A stretch of 64,000 nucleotides of DNA from assembly GCA_977006965.1 (NCBI GenBank), contig CDRMUB010000005.1:1-64000 (forward strand), in the 5' to 3' direction. This DNA comes from Phymatolithon calcareum (taxonomy: Eukaryota > Rhodophyta > Florideophyceae > Hapalidiales). The translations under genes were made by a program, and so were the position numbers. Below are positions 55,398-64,000 of this stretch, piece after piece; position 1 is the stretch's first letter, and each line of letters opens with the position of its first letter. The notes beneath the pieces are model-generated. The model ran no database searches. It saw nothing but the letters and a program-made list of their open reading frames with translations, and had not been told where the DNA came from.

Positions 55398-56945
55398 ATG
55401 TCCAACTCTGCCACCAATGTACCGCCCTCAACCAATCAACATCACCCATCTTCTTGTCGGAGGACTCAGGTTGTTTCAACTAAGTCCCAAAGGAAGGCAG
55501 TTATTCTATGGATGATTAACGAGGTCGAAACCTCGGGAAGTGATGACGCAATTGGCGCTCGCACTGTGCAGCACTTTCCAACCATCTTCCGAGTAACGGA
55601 TATAAAGTCATATGGAGCCAATCGGAAGAAAGCAATCCGTTGGTGGAACAGTCGCCAATCTTATCTTCAAAAACTGACCACACCAGAGGATAAGGCTATG
55701 TTCATCCAATCAAGACGTTCTATTGGAGTTTCGCAAAGACGTGTGCCTATCAAAGCTTTAACTGGTCGTGGAAGAAAGCGATATGCATGGGTGGACTATT
55801 TACACTCTGTCCTACTGGAAGAATTTGAAAGACTGAGCGCTGCTGGTGTCCAGTTAAGCAGACGGCTTTTGAAACATATTGCACTCCGTACACTCTCCGA
55901 CCCCACATCTCCATTCGTGTCAACCGACCTTGACGATCGTACTCATCGCCCAATCATTACACATGTGACGGACAACTGGATCCAATCGTTCATGAACAGA
56001 TGCAACATCGTCATACGAAAGCAGTCCGGCTCTTTGCAACGGTGCAACGCCCATAACATATACACCGAGAAGTTGATTTCCCATCATCTCGGCCAATTGG
56101 AGCGCGAATTTTCAGATGGTGTGCTGGACGAGAACATGGTGGAGAACATGGATGAGACGCACTTTATTTTTAACATGGATGACCATTACTCTCTTGGAGT
56201 GTATGGATGCAAGAAAGTGAACTATGCGGACGTTGTCTCAGGCGGGGAAGGTATGACTATGGTTTTGCGTATCAGTGGAGGAGTGAACGCCAAAATTGAA
56301 GCACCATTTATGATTTTTCGCAACAGGAACCGAAACTATCCCATACTAGGTGTTCCTGACAATGTACCCGGTGTTTCATACAGAACCGGGCCGAGGGGTT
56401 GGATGGACAAAAATGTTTTCAACCAGTGGTTAAACGAACCGCGAGCCATTTCAAGTGACACTATTGGTCGGACGAGATCCTTGTTCATGGACAATTGCTC
56501 TGGTCACAATGAAACGCCGCAACAGGTGGAATCATTGAACTCTATCAACACTAAGATTCGGTATCTTCCACCGAACAGCACGCATATGTGTCAGCCTTTG
56601 GATTCTTTTGTTATTCAAAAAATCAAGGCTGTATGGCGAGAGGAATGGGAGGCAGAGAAATTGCAGCGCATGGAAGAGGGAGATTGGGCATCCGGTCCAG
56701 GTGCTTCCGGCAAACTCAACAACCCTGGTAAGACATATTATTTGAAACTCGCGGTGCGATGCGTGGAAAAGGTGAACAGCATGCACGATGAAAACGGTAT
56801 TCCGATTGTACGCAAGGCTATGATACGTTGTGGTCTTGCACTAGATACAGATGGAACGTGGAAAAAGGAGCAGCTGTTCGATTACTTGCAAGATATTGTT
56901 GAAAAACACCCTGAGGAATACTGTGGCCTTGTTCCTGAATATTGA
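55398..56945 (+). CDS. DDE transposase of mariner/pogo-like element, copy 2
   Basis: Intact 515-residue frame, ATG 55398 to TGA 56943-56945, immediately followed by AATAAA (56946-56951). The catalytic Asp residues are the same as in copy 1 (252, 365, 402). A TATA-like TATAAG lies at 55300-55305, about 95 bases before the ATG. It differs from copy 1 at residues 69 (Ile for Met), 355 (Thr for Pro) and 463 (His for Gln). Function as in copy 1: excision and TA-targeted insertion of the element. With both ends intact it may be autonomous. Confidence 0.95.
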   Translation: MSNSATNVPPSTNQHHPSSCRRTQVVSTKSQRKAVILWMINEVETSGSDDAIGARTVQHFPTIFRVTDIKSYGANRKKAIRWWNSRQSYLQKLTTPEDKAMFIQSRRSIGVSQRRVPIKALTGRGRKRYAWVDYLHSVLLEEFERLSAAGVQLSRRLLKHIALRTLSDPTSPFVSTDLDDRTHRPIITHVTDNWIQSFMNRCNIVIRKQSGSLQRCNAHNIYTEKLISHHLGQLEREFSDGVLDENMVENMDETHFIFNMDDHYSLGVYGCKKVNYADVVSGGEGMTMVLRISGGVNAKIEAPFMIFRNRNRNYPILGVPDNVPGVSYRTGPRGWMDKNVFNQWLNEPRAISSDTIGRTRSLFMDNCSGHNETPQQVESLNSINTKIRYLPPNSTHMCQPLDSFVIQKIKAVWREEWEAEKLQRMEEGDWASGPGASGKLNNPGKTYYLKLAVRCVEKVNSMHDENGIPIVRKAMIRCGLALDTDGTWKKEQLFDYLQDIVEKHPEEYCGLVPEY

Positions 56946-57097
56946 AATAAAGAAAATGTGAAACAAATTTACAGCGTTCTTTCATCAATTTTTGTAAAAT
57001 GTTGCTGCTCACTTCCCGCGAGCTTCTTTTCGAGTATTACTGTAAAGTCCTTTGCTAATGAATTTTACCTGGGACACTAAATTCCAGTTTTGGTGTA

Positions 57098-57435
57098 GTG
57101 GTTTTCGCTAGGATTGCATTGGATTTCTATTAAATTTAAGCTCCCTTTGTCGATTATCATTGCACATGAGAGACTTTTCGTTGAGGTGCAATTCTTCGAT
57201 TTCGTTCACATTTACGTTTTGGCTAGGGATGGCCATTTAGTGAATTTTTCCCACTTCTGCTGGCCATTGTTAGAAAACGAGTATAAGCAGGAATTTTTCC
57301 GTGTGTCTCCGAAGGGAGAGCAGAAGCAGAAAGTTTTATATTTTTAAGTCTGTTGAGATTAGAGAGGATTCTCCGGAGGTGCAACCCTTAGTTATACGTG
57401 GAAAGAGGGAATAGGGAATAGGGAATCTCCAGCTG
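57098..57435. other. Intergenic, with a 20-bp interstitial telomere-type patch
   Basis: GGGAATAGGGAATAGGGAAT lies at 57407-57426, just before the ATG at 57436. It is the same repeat as the left-end array but G-rich on the + strand. A + frame at 57114-57347 has no domain. Confidence 0.6.
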
Positions 57436-57894
57436 ATGGAACAGAAAAGGAAGCTGGAAAATCGTGTCATTGAGTTGGAATTCGCAAACGATATGCTCGC
57501 TTTCTTCTTTTTCTTATCAAGGAAGGTTAACAGAAGCCTAGATGACCGTTTGTATGCTCTTATTGCTGATGTACATGAGATTCGCGGAATATGCAAGAAT
57601 GCAGGAACCGACTGCCTTGCGGAGAAGGCAAATTGCGCACTCGACCGTGAAAGAGACAGTACTGTCGCTGCGCTGCGCTCAAAAATCGAGACCCTCGAGG
57701 AACTGAACGATAAATCGAGAAAGAAGAACGAAAGGCTTGAGAACGATCTGAAACTAATGCGTGACATGCTTGAGGTAAAAGAAGATAGCCCTGCAGGAAA
57801 CGAGCATTTTATGACCGATGCCATGAGCGAGTTCACCTCTTTCCTCCTGGAGGAGGAGGAGGGAATTACTGGTGCAGGACAGCGTGCGACATAG
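57436..57894 (+). CDS. Coiled-coil protein, hypothetical
   Basis: ATG 57436 to TAG 57892-57894, 152 residues, no breaks. An in-frame TAG within the GGGAATA repeats upstream fixes the start downstream of them. Residues 1-20 (MEQKRKLENRVIELEFAND) and about 60-120 (ALRSKIETLEELNDKSRKKN) are heptad-like, highly charged coiled coil; a short FFFFL stretch separates them; the end is acidic (FLLEEEEGI). No family is recognised. It could be a structural or scaffold protein, or the remaining part of a larger coiled-coil protein. Confidence 0.55.
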   Translation: MEQKRKLENRVIELEFANDMLAFFFFLSRKVNRSLDDRLYALIADVHEIRGICKNAGTDCLAEKANCALDRERDSTVAALRSKIETLEELNDKSRKKNERLENDLKLMRDMLEVKEDSPAGNEHFMTDAMSEFTSFLLEEEEGITGAGQRAT

Positions 57895-58426
57895 ATAGTT
57901 GTTATCCTGTGCTTACGTATTACGCTGCTGGTATTCAATCAAGGAACTAAACTTCTCATTAAATTCAGTGGGACTTCGGTAGCACCTTACAAAAAACATA
58001 AAATTGAAGGTTGATGTACGAAAAACACAGGCCGTTGAGTGTCATCCAAAAACGCATCGAAGTAGGGATAAGGCTTGGTAGCTCACATGATGTAACTACG
58101 GGTCAAGAAAAAGGTATACAAATGTTTTCGTGTCGCGGCACGAAACCTTCACGCTCCCCCCCCCTCCACAATAGAATTTTTTCCAGTACCACAACTCCTA
58201 TCATGAGCTGGTACAAGCACAAAAACACAGTGCACAATTCCGGAAGGAGTTCGATAGTTTTTGCGCAGCCGCCGGGGATCCAATTTGGTGAAAATTTCGG
58301 TTCTATTTGAGTATTATCAGGAATATTTTTAGCAAAAAGCTATCTCAATGGTACTATAATTGCTACATTGCCTGAAGTTTGCGCCTCCAGTGGGGCCTGA
58401 CTCCCCGTCTACGCTTCCTGCGCGCG
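57895..58426. other. Intergenic; 5' flank of the PTRHD1 gene
   Basis: No gene is seen. A C8 run is at about 58157. Confidence 0.4.
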
Positions 58427-58816
58427 ATGTCTTGCAATCCAGCTACGACATCCGCGCGGCCTGTTGCCGACGAGCTCGTACAGTATGTTGTGGTGCGCAC
58501 AGATCTACGATGGGGTAGGGGCGCTCTGGTGGCACAGGGTATCCACGCCGCAGTCGCCGCAACGCACTCTGAGACCCCGTGTGCACACACCACGGCATTC
58601 GTCGAGCCTCGCGCAAGCGGTCAGAGGAAAACTATTGTACTGGCCTCCAACTCTGGCGAAGAGCTACAGAATGCCGCCGACGCGCTCCAGAAGGCTGGGG
58701 TGCGGTGCTCTCTGTGGACCGAGCAGCCTGAGAATATGGTGACGGCTCTGGCATCGAGGCCTGGGACGCGCGAGGAGCTCTGGCCTCACTTCAAGATATT
58801 CGAACTCATGCGCTAA
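58427..58816 (+). CDS. PTRHD1: Peptidyl-tRNA hydrolase PTRHD1-type (Pth2 fold)
   Basis: Intact single-exon gene, ATG 58427 to TAA 58814-58816, 129 residues (animal PTRHD1 is about 140). The chain follows PTRHD1/Pth2 closely: QYVVVRTDL, GALVAQGIHAAVAATH, a helical AALQKAG region, LWTEQPENMVTALASRPG, FKIFEL at the end. Pth2-fold enzymes release peptides from prematurely dropped peptidyl-tRNAs; for PTRHD1 itself the activity is less certain. An upstream in-frame TTG is not a credible start. The gene is GC-rich compared with the left side and lies on the same strand 0.9 kb before the receptor gene. It is the best evidence that living host gene space begins here. Confidence 0.92.
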   Translation: MSCNPATTSARPVADELVQYVVVRTDLRWGRGALVAQGIHAAVAATHSETPCAHTTAFVEPRASGQRKTIVLASNSGEELQNAADALQKAGVRCSLWTEQPENMVTALASRPGTREELWPHFKIFELMR

Positions 58817-59702
58817 CCGGCGCTGTCCCTCATCCGAGCCTCGTCAACGTCGCGGTCGCATTACGGCGCTGCTAGATTAGTTCGGCCACTAGACAATAAA
58901 TAGAAGGGCTTGCGCGCTTTAACCATTGCTCCGCGCGTCGGCCCACGTTGTGCCAATCACCTCGAAGTCTACATTCATTAAAAAAATCAATTACTGAGCA
59001 CGACGATTACCAGGTGATCGATTACCTTTTCTTCGGCAAGAAAGTAACGGAAAAATAAAATATTCATGAAATTTGAAATTTTCTACTCTCAATCTAGGAA
59101 GGAGCGTCGATATATTTTAAACACACCCAGAGTGAACAACGCAACAAGAACAGAGGTAGGGCAACAGCCTACCGTGATACACATACAGGTTGCCGTAGTG
59201 CTGGTCATCGACTACACGGTGCGGTCGTGACAAGCAGTTAATCCGCGAGACCTTGAGACGCAGAGCCTCCGTGTGTCAGTGGGTTTTTTTACAAAGGCGT
59301 TGCAAAGAATTTTTTTGAAAGGCGGTCATGAGGCCCGTTTTGCACAGTAACTCTGTCAGAGTTACTGACTACTGGGGTCAGGGCGTAGCAGTCGGATTTA
59401 GTCCACGGATTGGAAAATCCAATGTACATGTCGACTGTTGGGCGATCCACTTCCACCTTATTGAAGTTTGCTCAATCCCATAAACGTGTCCGATAGTCAA
59501 ACCCGTTGCATACAGTTGGCATCAAAGCAAATGCATCACCAGCAGGAATGATATGCAAGACGCGTTGTGTGATTTTGCTGTTACTGCTGGTGAAGCATGA
59601 TATGATATCAACACCGAATTCCGCGCAAACAAGTCGCCGAGCTTCTCCAGCTCTACCACTTACTCCACATCAACGCAAGGCCACCGTTTACACAACTTCG
59701 AC
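58817..59702. promoter_or_regulatory. Upstream region of the receptor gene with a perfect 23-bp palindrome
   Basis: No gene is seen. CAGTAACTCTG and its inverse CAGAGTTACTG flank a single T at 59345-59367, about 340 bases before the receptor ATG. It could be a protein-binding site or chance. No clear TATA box was identified. Confidence 0.35.
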
Positions 59703-62700
59703 ATGGAGGCCACCGGCTTCGGACTTGCCATCATTGCTGAAGCGCGCACGCTCGTCAACAGCATGAAAGCAAGAATTGCCGATATCTATAATGGACCTGA
59801 CACCTTCCGAAGCTTGAGCGATGAGCTCGATCGTCTGATGCGACACTTCGCCGAGGTGGAGACACACCTTCAGTCAGCTCCAGCGGCCATCCCAATTACC
59901 ATCCGTACTGTCTTCAACGAAACTTTAGCATCCGTGCGCGACACCCTCGGCCGCTCCAATTCCACCTTGGAGACGGTTTGCGCAAAGTCGTTTCCCGGAA
60001 GAACCAGTGGCGTGATGGCCAAAGCTAAGTCTTTGCTTCGTCGAACAGTCCGAGCCACAGCTCTAAGCGACACCATGAATGCTTTACAGCCGCAAGTGCA
60101 AGGTGCATCGTCCCAGCTGCTCATCCTGACTTCAATGCTCGTTACCGGACTAAAAAGTCAAGAACAGCAAGACGCAATTGTCCCGAAGCTCGACAGCTTT
60201 CTAGTCGCCGGAAACGTCGCAGAAGTGTATCGCCTTGGAGCGAGCACGCCAGCACTTTCTCAGGGTGCCCATCTCAACTTTGATGCGAAGAATGCTAGCG
60301 GCATGCATATTGCTCCTGAAGGAATGTTGAAAGCATCTGTTCTATCCACGGAGTCTGCATCCACAGTGACTGCGGCGGCTGGAGTCATTACCCCTGCACA
60401 TGGTGTCGTTGGCATGGCCGGCGTTGGCAAGACGATTGCGCTCCAGGGTCTGGCATTTGACAATGATATTCGCAGTCGCTTTCCTGACGGGATTCATTAC
60501 ATTACGCTTGGTCAAGGGGCCTCGTCATCGACGGCAATAGGAGAAGTCGCGAAAATAATGAGGCTCTCCGGGGCATCGTCATCTATCTCGGCCGTGGAAC
60601 GCTCCCCGTCGCTCCGAGAAGCTGTCGATTATGCGATCGCGTGGTTCAACGGGAAAATATGTCTCTTTCTCGTGGACGATCTCTGGCCCACGAAAGACTG
60701 TCCCACCGGGTTCCTGATTGATTTTCGTCAGTTGTTAAGATGTTCGTCAAAGAGCCGGATGGCCTTAACCACCAGGAGTACATTCATTGCACACTCTGCA
60801 GGGCGCAAGGTTGACTTTGGCTCAAGAGACCCACTTGGGGCCGTGTCTGTGAACATATTTATGATGCATGTGACACGAAACGCGACAAGGAAAGCCCCTC
60901 AAGACCCCAATGGCAACCTGAGAAGGAGTGTGGCGACGATTCTTTCAATTTGCGCTGGACTGCCCTTAGCTCTGGCTATCGCTGGATGCGCTGTTTCTTT
61001 TCTTGCAGAGGAATTCGGCGATGTTGAAAGTGCCTGTGACGCATACGCTTCACAGTTGGGGAAACAGAGAATTAAGCTTGGTGAAGAGCAAGGCCAAGGG
61101 GGCGCGAGCTTGAATGCGGGAATCTGCCTCAGCCTGAGAATCCTAGAACCTGAATTTGTCAAACTGAAGGCAGCGCATGGTGTTGTCACCGATTACATGA
61201 TCGCCGATCTGTACACAAGCCTTTGCGTGGTGAGAAACCAGGCCTGGGTGCCTGTTTCTGTTCTCAGTAGAATGTGGAATGTCGACAAAGATTTTGCGTT
61301 GGCTGCTGTCCGCCTTCTCTCCGGGCTGAGTCTTTGCAAGCTCACTTTTCGGCAAGAAGCAAAAGGGACTGCGAAAGAAAGTGGACTCATGATTCATGAT
61401 CTGCAGTTAGACTATTGCAAACGCCAAGCCGAAACAAGGAAGATATGTTTGGTATGGCATACACGCCTTCTCAACGGATATCTGGAACAAGCATCGGGCA
61501 CAATGTTGGCAGAGCAAGGTGATTCATTTGAGCATTCTTTGCTGAAAAACTCACCGAGGTCGTGGTGGTCAGTGCCTGATGACGGATACATTCATGTGGA
61601 TCTTGCCAGACACTTAAGGGCTTCAAATTTGGTCATGGAACTTGCCGCTCTTCTGCTGGATGCGCGTTGGATGCATGTGCGGGCTGAGATCGGTGGTATG
61701 TTGGCACTCAAATCAGATTTTGAGTGTTTGTTCACACTAGGCGAAGACGTTCTTCCACACAGCGCGGTTCAGAGCTTTGAGTTCATTTGGAAAGCGATAG
61801 AACTCTCGTGGGGAAGAGTATCGGAAGGACAGCAAGCGTTTCAGTTTCAACTGTGCGGACGTTTGTTCAATTTGAGGACGGACAACGCAATTGTGGACTC
61901 ATTTTTGGCGAGCGTCGAAACGCACACACTTGTGCCGTACTTGCTCCCTGTGAGCCCGTTTTTCCCGGACCCTCGCAGCGCGCAGGTCATGGAGATCCCG
62001 GTGGGGTGCACTTGCTGGGCAGTTGATTGCTCGCCTTGTGGCCGATACATTGCAGCAGGAGCAGGCGAGGATGTTGCGGTTGCAGATGCATCTACGGGGG
62101 ATATATTGAAGCGTTTGAAAGGCCACTCTGAAAATGTAGCATGCGTTTCATTTGCGTCTGGATCAAAGAAAATTGTCTCAGGATCTTGGGACAGTTCTCT
62201 CGCTGTCTGGGACTGGGAAGCGTCTGAGTCCCCGGTTCGTGTCTTCGAAGGGCACAGCGACTGGATATCTGGTGTTTCTGTTAGCAGCGATAGTGGGAAG
62301 ATTTTCTCATGCTCTCGTGATCGCACATTAATGATTTGGGACGCAAACACAGGTGAACAGATTGGAAAATTCCCACAGCAAAGCAGTGTTGCGTGTGTCG
62401 CTGTTTCTACTGATGATCAGTATGTTGCGATTGGCCTAGGGAGTGCAGCATTGAAAATTCTGGACATTTGCACGGGGGTTACTATCTTTGAAGATCTTGA
62501 CACGCATGGGGATAGCTTGAATTCTGTTGCATTCAGTGCGAAGGGCCGACGGCTGGTGACTGGGTCATGGGACAGAACAATTCGTTTGTGGGATACGGAA
62601 ACATGGACGACTAAAGGTGAGCCCTTTCAAGGACACAAGGACTTTGTGTACTGTGCTACATTCAGTCGTGATGGACAACAAATTGCATCTGGATCCTTTG

Positions 62701-63728
62701 ATGGCACTGTTCGTCTGTGGGACGTGAACTCTGGGACAAATATCTGGACATCTTCAAATTTGCACACCGTGGTGACAAGAGTTGCGTTTACTCCTGATAG
62801 GGAAAGATTAATTTCCGGGTCTCTCGACGGCATTATTCGCATTTGGGACACTCGTCTTGAAGGGGACGCAAATGAACAAGAAGGTGGACATTCCGCCGAG
62901 ATATGGGCCATTTCGATAAGCCATGACGGCCTTCGACTCGCGTTTGGGTCATCTGATGGGACAGTACGTTTGTGGGACTCGCGTACCGGCAATCGGACTC
63001 TTCGTCCATCGGAAGGGCACATAAGTCCACTTCATTCCGTTTCGCTCAGTCATGACGGGCGAATGGTGGTCTCCGGTGCATTTGACAATACTGTGCGGCT
63101 CTGGGATGTGGAGACGTTAAATCAAATTGGGGGTCCTCTGAAAGGACACAGAGACACGGTGTCATGTGTTTCGTTCAGCACGGATGGACTTCGGATTGTC
63201 TCGGGATCCTGGGACAATACAGTTCGAATATGGGACGCAAAATCTGGGGAGCAGATTGGAGATGCTCTTGAAGCGCATACGAGGCCTGTCCATGCCGTAT
63301 CTGAGAGCGGTGACGGATGTCACGTTGTGTCTCGGGACATCTATGGTGCGGTCATTATCTGGAATCTAGACCAGCGAACTATCGTTTGGCCAGCGAAACA
63401 ACGACTGGACAGTTGTCAAGATGAAACATCGAGCGAACATCGCAGAGACGGAAGATGCGAAATGACAGAGGAAGAAGCGAGGAAGATCATTCGCAGCTGT
63501 GGACAGGAGACACCGGATCTCTGGCCGAACGATTTCCCCCCATATACATCAGAAGTGTACTGCCGCAATAATTCTGTGTATTCGAATGTACCAGTTGAAG
63601 GCGCATTGATTGGAACATTGCCGTCTGGAATTTGCGACTGGAAGTACAATAACACAAGAAAGGTCTTTGTTGCTGAATTGGAGAGCGGCGCAACTGCTAT
63701 GTGTTTTTTGATGGTAAGGGGCCCATAG
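59703..63728 (+). CDS. NB-ARC/WD40 STAND receptor (NLR-like)
   Basis: Intact 1,341-residue frame, ATG 59703 to TAG 63726-63728, no intron. Residues 1-160 are all-helical, a possible effector bundle. The NB-ARC core has Walker A GMAGVGKT (237-244), Walker B LFLVDDLW (321-328), an RNBS-B/sensor LTTRS (355-359), GLPLAL (419-424) and an MHD-like IHDLQLDY (564-571). About 11 WD40 repeats follow (767-1222; GH...SGSWD...VRLWD wording). A C-terminal tail (1255-1341) ends with CDWKY...KVFVAELESGATAM. STAND proteins bind ATP/ADP as a switch: WD40 repeats sense a ligand, the NB-ARC oligomerises, and the N-terminus signals, often in immunity or regulated death. AATAAA lies at 63835-63840. The tail recurs as a relic at 38293-38430. 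Confidence 0.94.
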   Translation: MEATGFGLAIIAEARTLVNSMKARIADIYNGPDTFRSLSDELDRLMRHFAEVETHLQSAPAAIPITIRTVFNETLASVRDTLGRSNSTLETVCAKSFPGRTSGVMAKAKSLLRRTVRATALSDTMNALQPQVQGASSQLLILTSMLVTGLKSQEQQDAIVPKLDSFLVAGNVAEVYRLGASTPALSQGAHLNFDAKNASGMHIAPEGMLKASVLSTESASTVTAAAGVITPAHGVVGMAGVGKTIALQGLAFDNDIRSRFPDGIHYITLGQGASSSTAIGEVAKIMRLSGASSSISAVERSPSLREAVDYAIAWFNGKICLFLVDDLWPTKDCPTGFLIDFRQLLRCSSKSRMALTTRSTFIAHSAGRKVDFGSRDPLGAVSVNIFMMHVTRNATRKAPQDPNGNLRRSVATILSICAGLPLALAIAGCAVSFLAEEFGDVESACDAYASQLGKQRIKLGEEQGQGGASLNAGICLSLRILEPEFVKLKAAHGVVTDYMIADLYTSLCVVRNQAWVPVSVLSRMWNVDKDFALAAVRLLSGLSLCKLTFRQEAKGTAKESGLMIHDLQLDYCKRQAETRKICLVWHTRLLNGYLEQASGTMLAEQGDSFEHSLLKNSPRSWWSVPDDGYIHVDLARHLRASNLVMELAALLLDARWMHVRAEIGGMLALKSDFECLFTLGEDVLPHSAVQSFEFIWKAIELSWGRVSEGQQAFQFQLCGRLFNLRTDNAIVDSFLASVETHTLVPYLLPVSPFFPDPRSAQVMEIPVGCTCWAVDCSPCGRYIAAGAGEDVAVADASTGDILKRLKGHSENVACVSFASGSKKIVSGSWDSSLAVWDWEASESPVRVFEGHSDWISGVSVSSDSGKIFSCSRDRTLMIWDANTGEQIGKFPQQSSVACVAVSTDDQYVAIGLGSAALKILDICTGVTIFEDLDTHGDSLNSVAFSAKGRRLVTGSWDRTIRLWDTETWTTKGEPFQGHKDFVYCATFSRDGQQIASGSFDGTVRLWDVNSGTNIWTSSNLHTVVTRVAFTPDRERLISGSLDGIIRIWDTRLEGDANEQEGGHSAEIWAISISHDGLRLAFGSSDGTVRLWDSRTGNRTLRPSEGHISPLHSVSLSHDGRMVVSGAFDNTVRLWDVETLNQIGGPLKGHRDTVSCVSFSTDGLRIVSGSWDNTVRIWDAKSGEQIGDALEAHTRPVHAVSESGDGCHVVSRDIYGAVIIWNLDQRTIVWPAKQRLDSCQDETSSEHRRDGRCEMTEEEARKIIRSCGQETPDLWPNDFPPYTSEVYCRNNSVYSNVPVEGALIGTLPSGICDWKYNNTRKVFVAELESGATAMCFLMVRGP

Positions 63729-63778
63729 CACGAGGATTTTCAATGTCATTTAAATTTTTGTCGTGCACCACTTCCGTT

Positions 63779-64000
63779 TCATGCTGGAGAATGGGAAATG
63801 CTGTATCTCCAATTTTTGATTAAGTAATTTGATAAATAAAAAACATTGTTCTGCTTCCCTTCGATCTTTGCCCTGAATACGCAGTCCGTGGCTTGCGCCA
63901 GAATCTCAATATCGTCTTTTTGGAAACAGTGCAACTCCGGAAACACATTGTCTACCGAATCAAATGTTAAGTCCATTTCCACATCATGTTCAACGAATCG
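63779..64000 (-). CDS. 3' end of a convergent gene, cut by the window edge
   Basis: The minus frame is open from the window end to a stop at 63779, 73 codons, reading FVEHDVEMDLTFDSVDNVF, LHCFQKDDIEILAQATDC and YLIKNWRYSISHSP. Composition is protein-like. Only 50 bases separate its stop from the receptor stop, so the two 3' UTRs must overlap. The family is not recognised from this part. Confidence 0.5.
   Translation of the reverse strand, partial: RFVEHDVEMDLTFDSVDNVFPELHCFQKDDIEILAQATDCVFRAKIEGKQNNVFYLSNYLIKNWRYSISHSPA

Larger units (their letters stand above)
54484..57097 (+). mobile_element. Complete mariner/pogo-like DNA transposon, copy 2
   Basis: The element spans 54486-57095 (2,610 bp) between TA dinucleotides at 54484-54485 and 57096-57097, with the same 29-bp terminal inverted repeats as copy 1 (one end CACCAAAAATGG, the other CACCAAAACTGG). 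Orientation is opposite to copy 1. Differences seen include two adjacent-region changes near 55221 and single changes near 55030 and 55158. Equal length and near identity point to recent transposition. Confidence 0.95.

Noticed and set aside
59506-59766. A small + strand gene before the receptor
   Set aside because: Overlaps the receptor start in another frame, has no domain, and its ATG context and composition are weak.

Overview
The window is nuclear DNA of a eukaryote. The left end (1-2010) is a (CCCTATT)n array, C-rich on the + strand as expected at the left end of a chromosome, so I read the window as a telomere-adjacent (subtelomeric) region with AATAGGG-type repeats. The intact genes are single-exon, coding density is low, and most protein-like sequence is decayed. 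An NB-ARC/WD40 receptor, Sel1-like families, a RecQ-like subtelomeric helicase and a DDE transposase with intron-poor genes suggest an alga, perhaps a red alga. That is inference; the sequence alone does not prove the taxon.

Layout. 1-2010: telomere-type array. 2011-2880: diverged subtelomeric direct repeats with a 43-bp palindrome. 2885-5241 (-): broken ParB-like gene. 5328-5597: direct repeat built of short inverted motifs. 5509-7118 (-): broken RecQ-like helicase. 7869-9205 (+): decayed Sel1-like and orphan-family fragments. 9705-10393 (-): retrotransposon protease/pre-integrase relic. 13140-13375 (+): RNase H relic. 13709-16318: complete 2,610-bp mariner/pogo-like DNA transposon, inserted at a TA at the end of a SET-domain pseudogene (16321-17131, -). 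17536-22845: an inverted pair of Sel1-like pseudogene loci flanking a three-frame LST8-like WD40 gene (19552-20684) and a histone H3 variant pseudogene with two stops (21052-21480). 22854-24855: inverted motifs and four related foldback elements. 25696-36500: several decayed unidentified genes. 33515-37360: three copies of a 0.5-kb module. 38293-38430 (-): tail relic of an NB-ARC/WD40 gene. 41171-42860: 10-bp minisatellite. 47817-50674 (+): large decayed gene. 51374-51800: three 144-bp tandem units. 53781-54380 (+): MULE-like transposase tail. 54486-57095: second, nearly identical mariner-type copy in opposite orientation.

The right 7 kb differs. It holds an apparently intact coiled-coil ORF (57436-57894), an intact PTRHD1-type peptidyl-tRNA hydrolase gene (58427-58816), a 1,341-residue NB-ARC/WD40 STAND receptor (59703-63728) and the 3' end of a convergent gene running off the window. 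The picture is a chromosome end acting as a graveyard of mobile elements and pseudogenes on the telomere side, passing into living gene space at the right edge. Many relics keep one reading frame over 100-270 codons and are broken only by one to a few stop codons, which suggests fairly recent inactivation.
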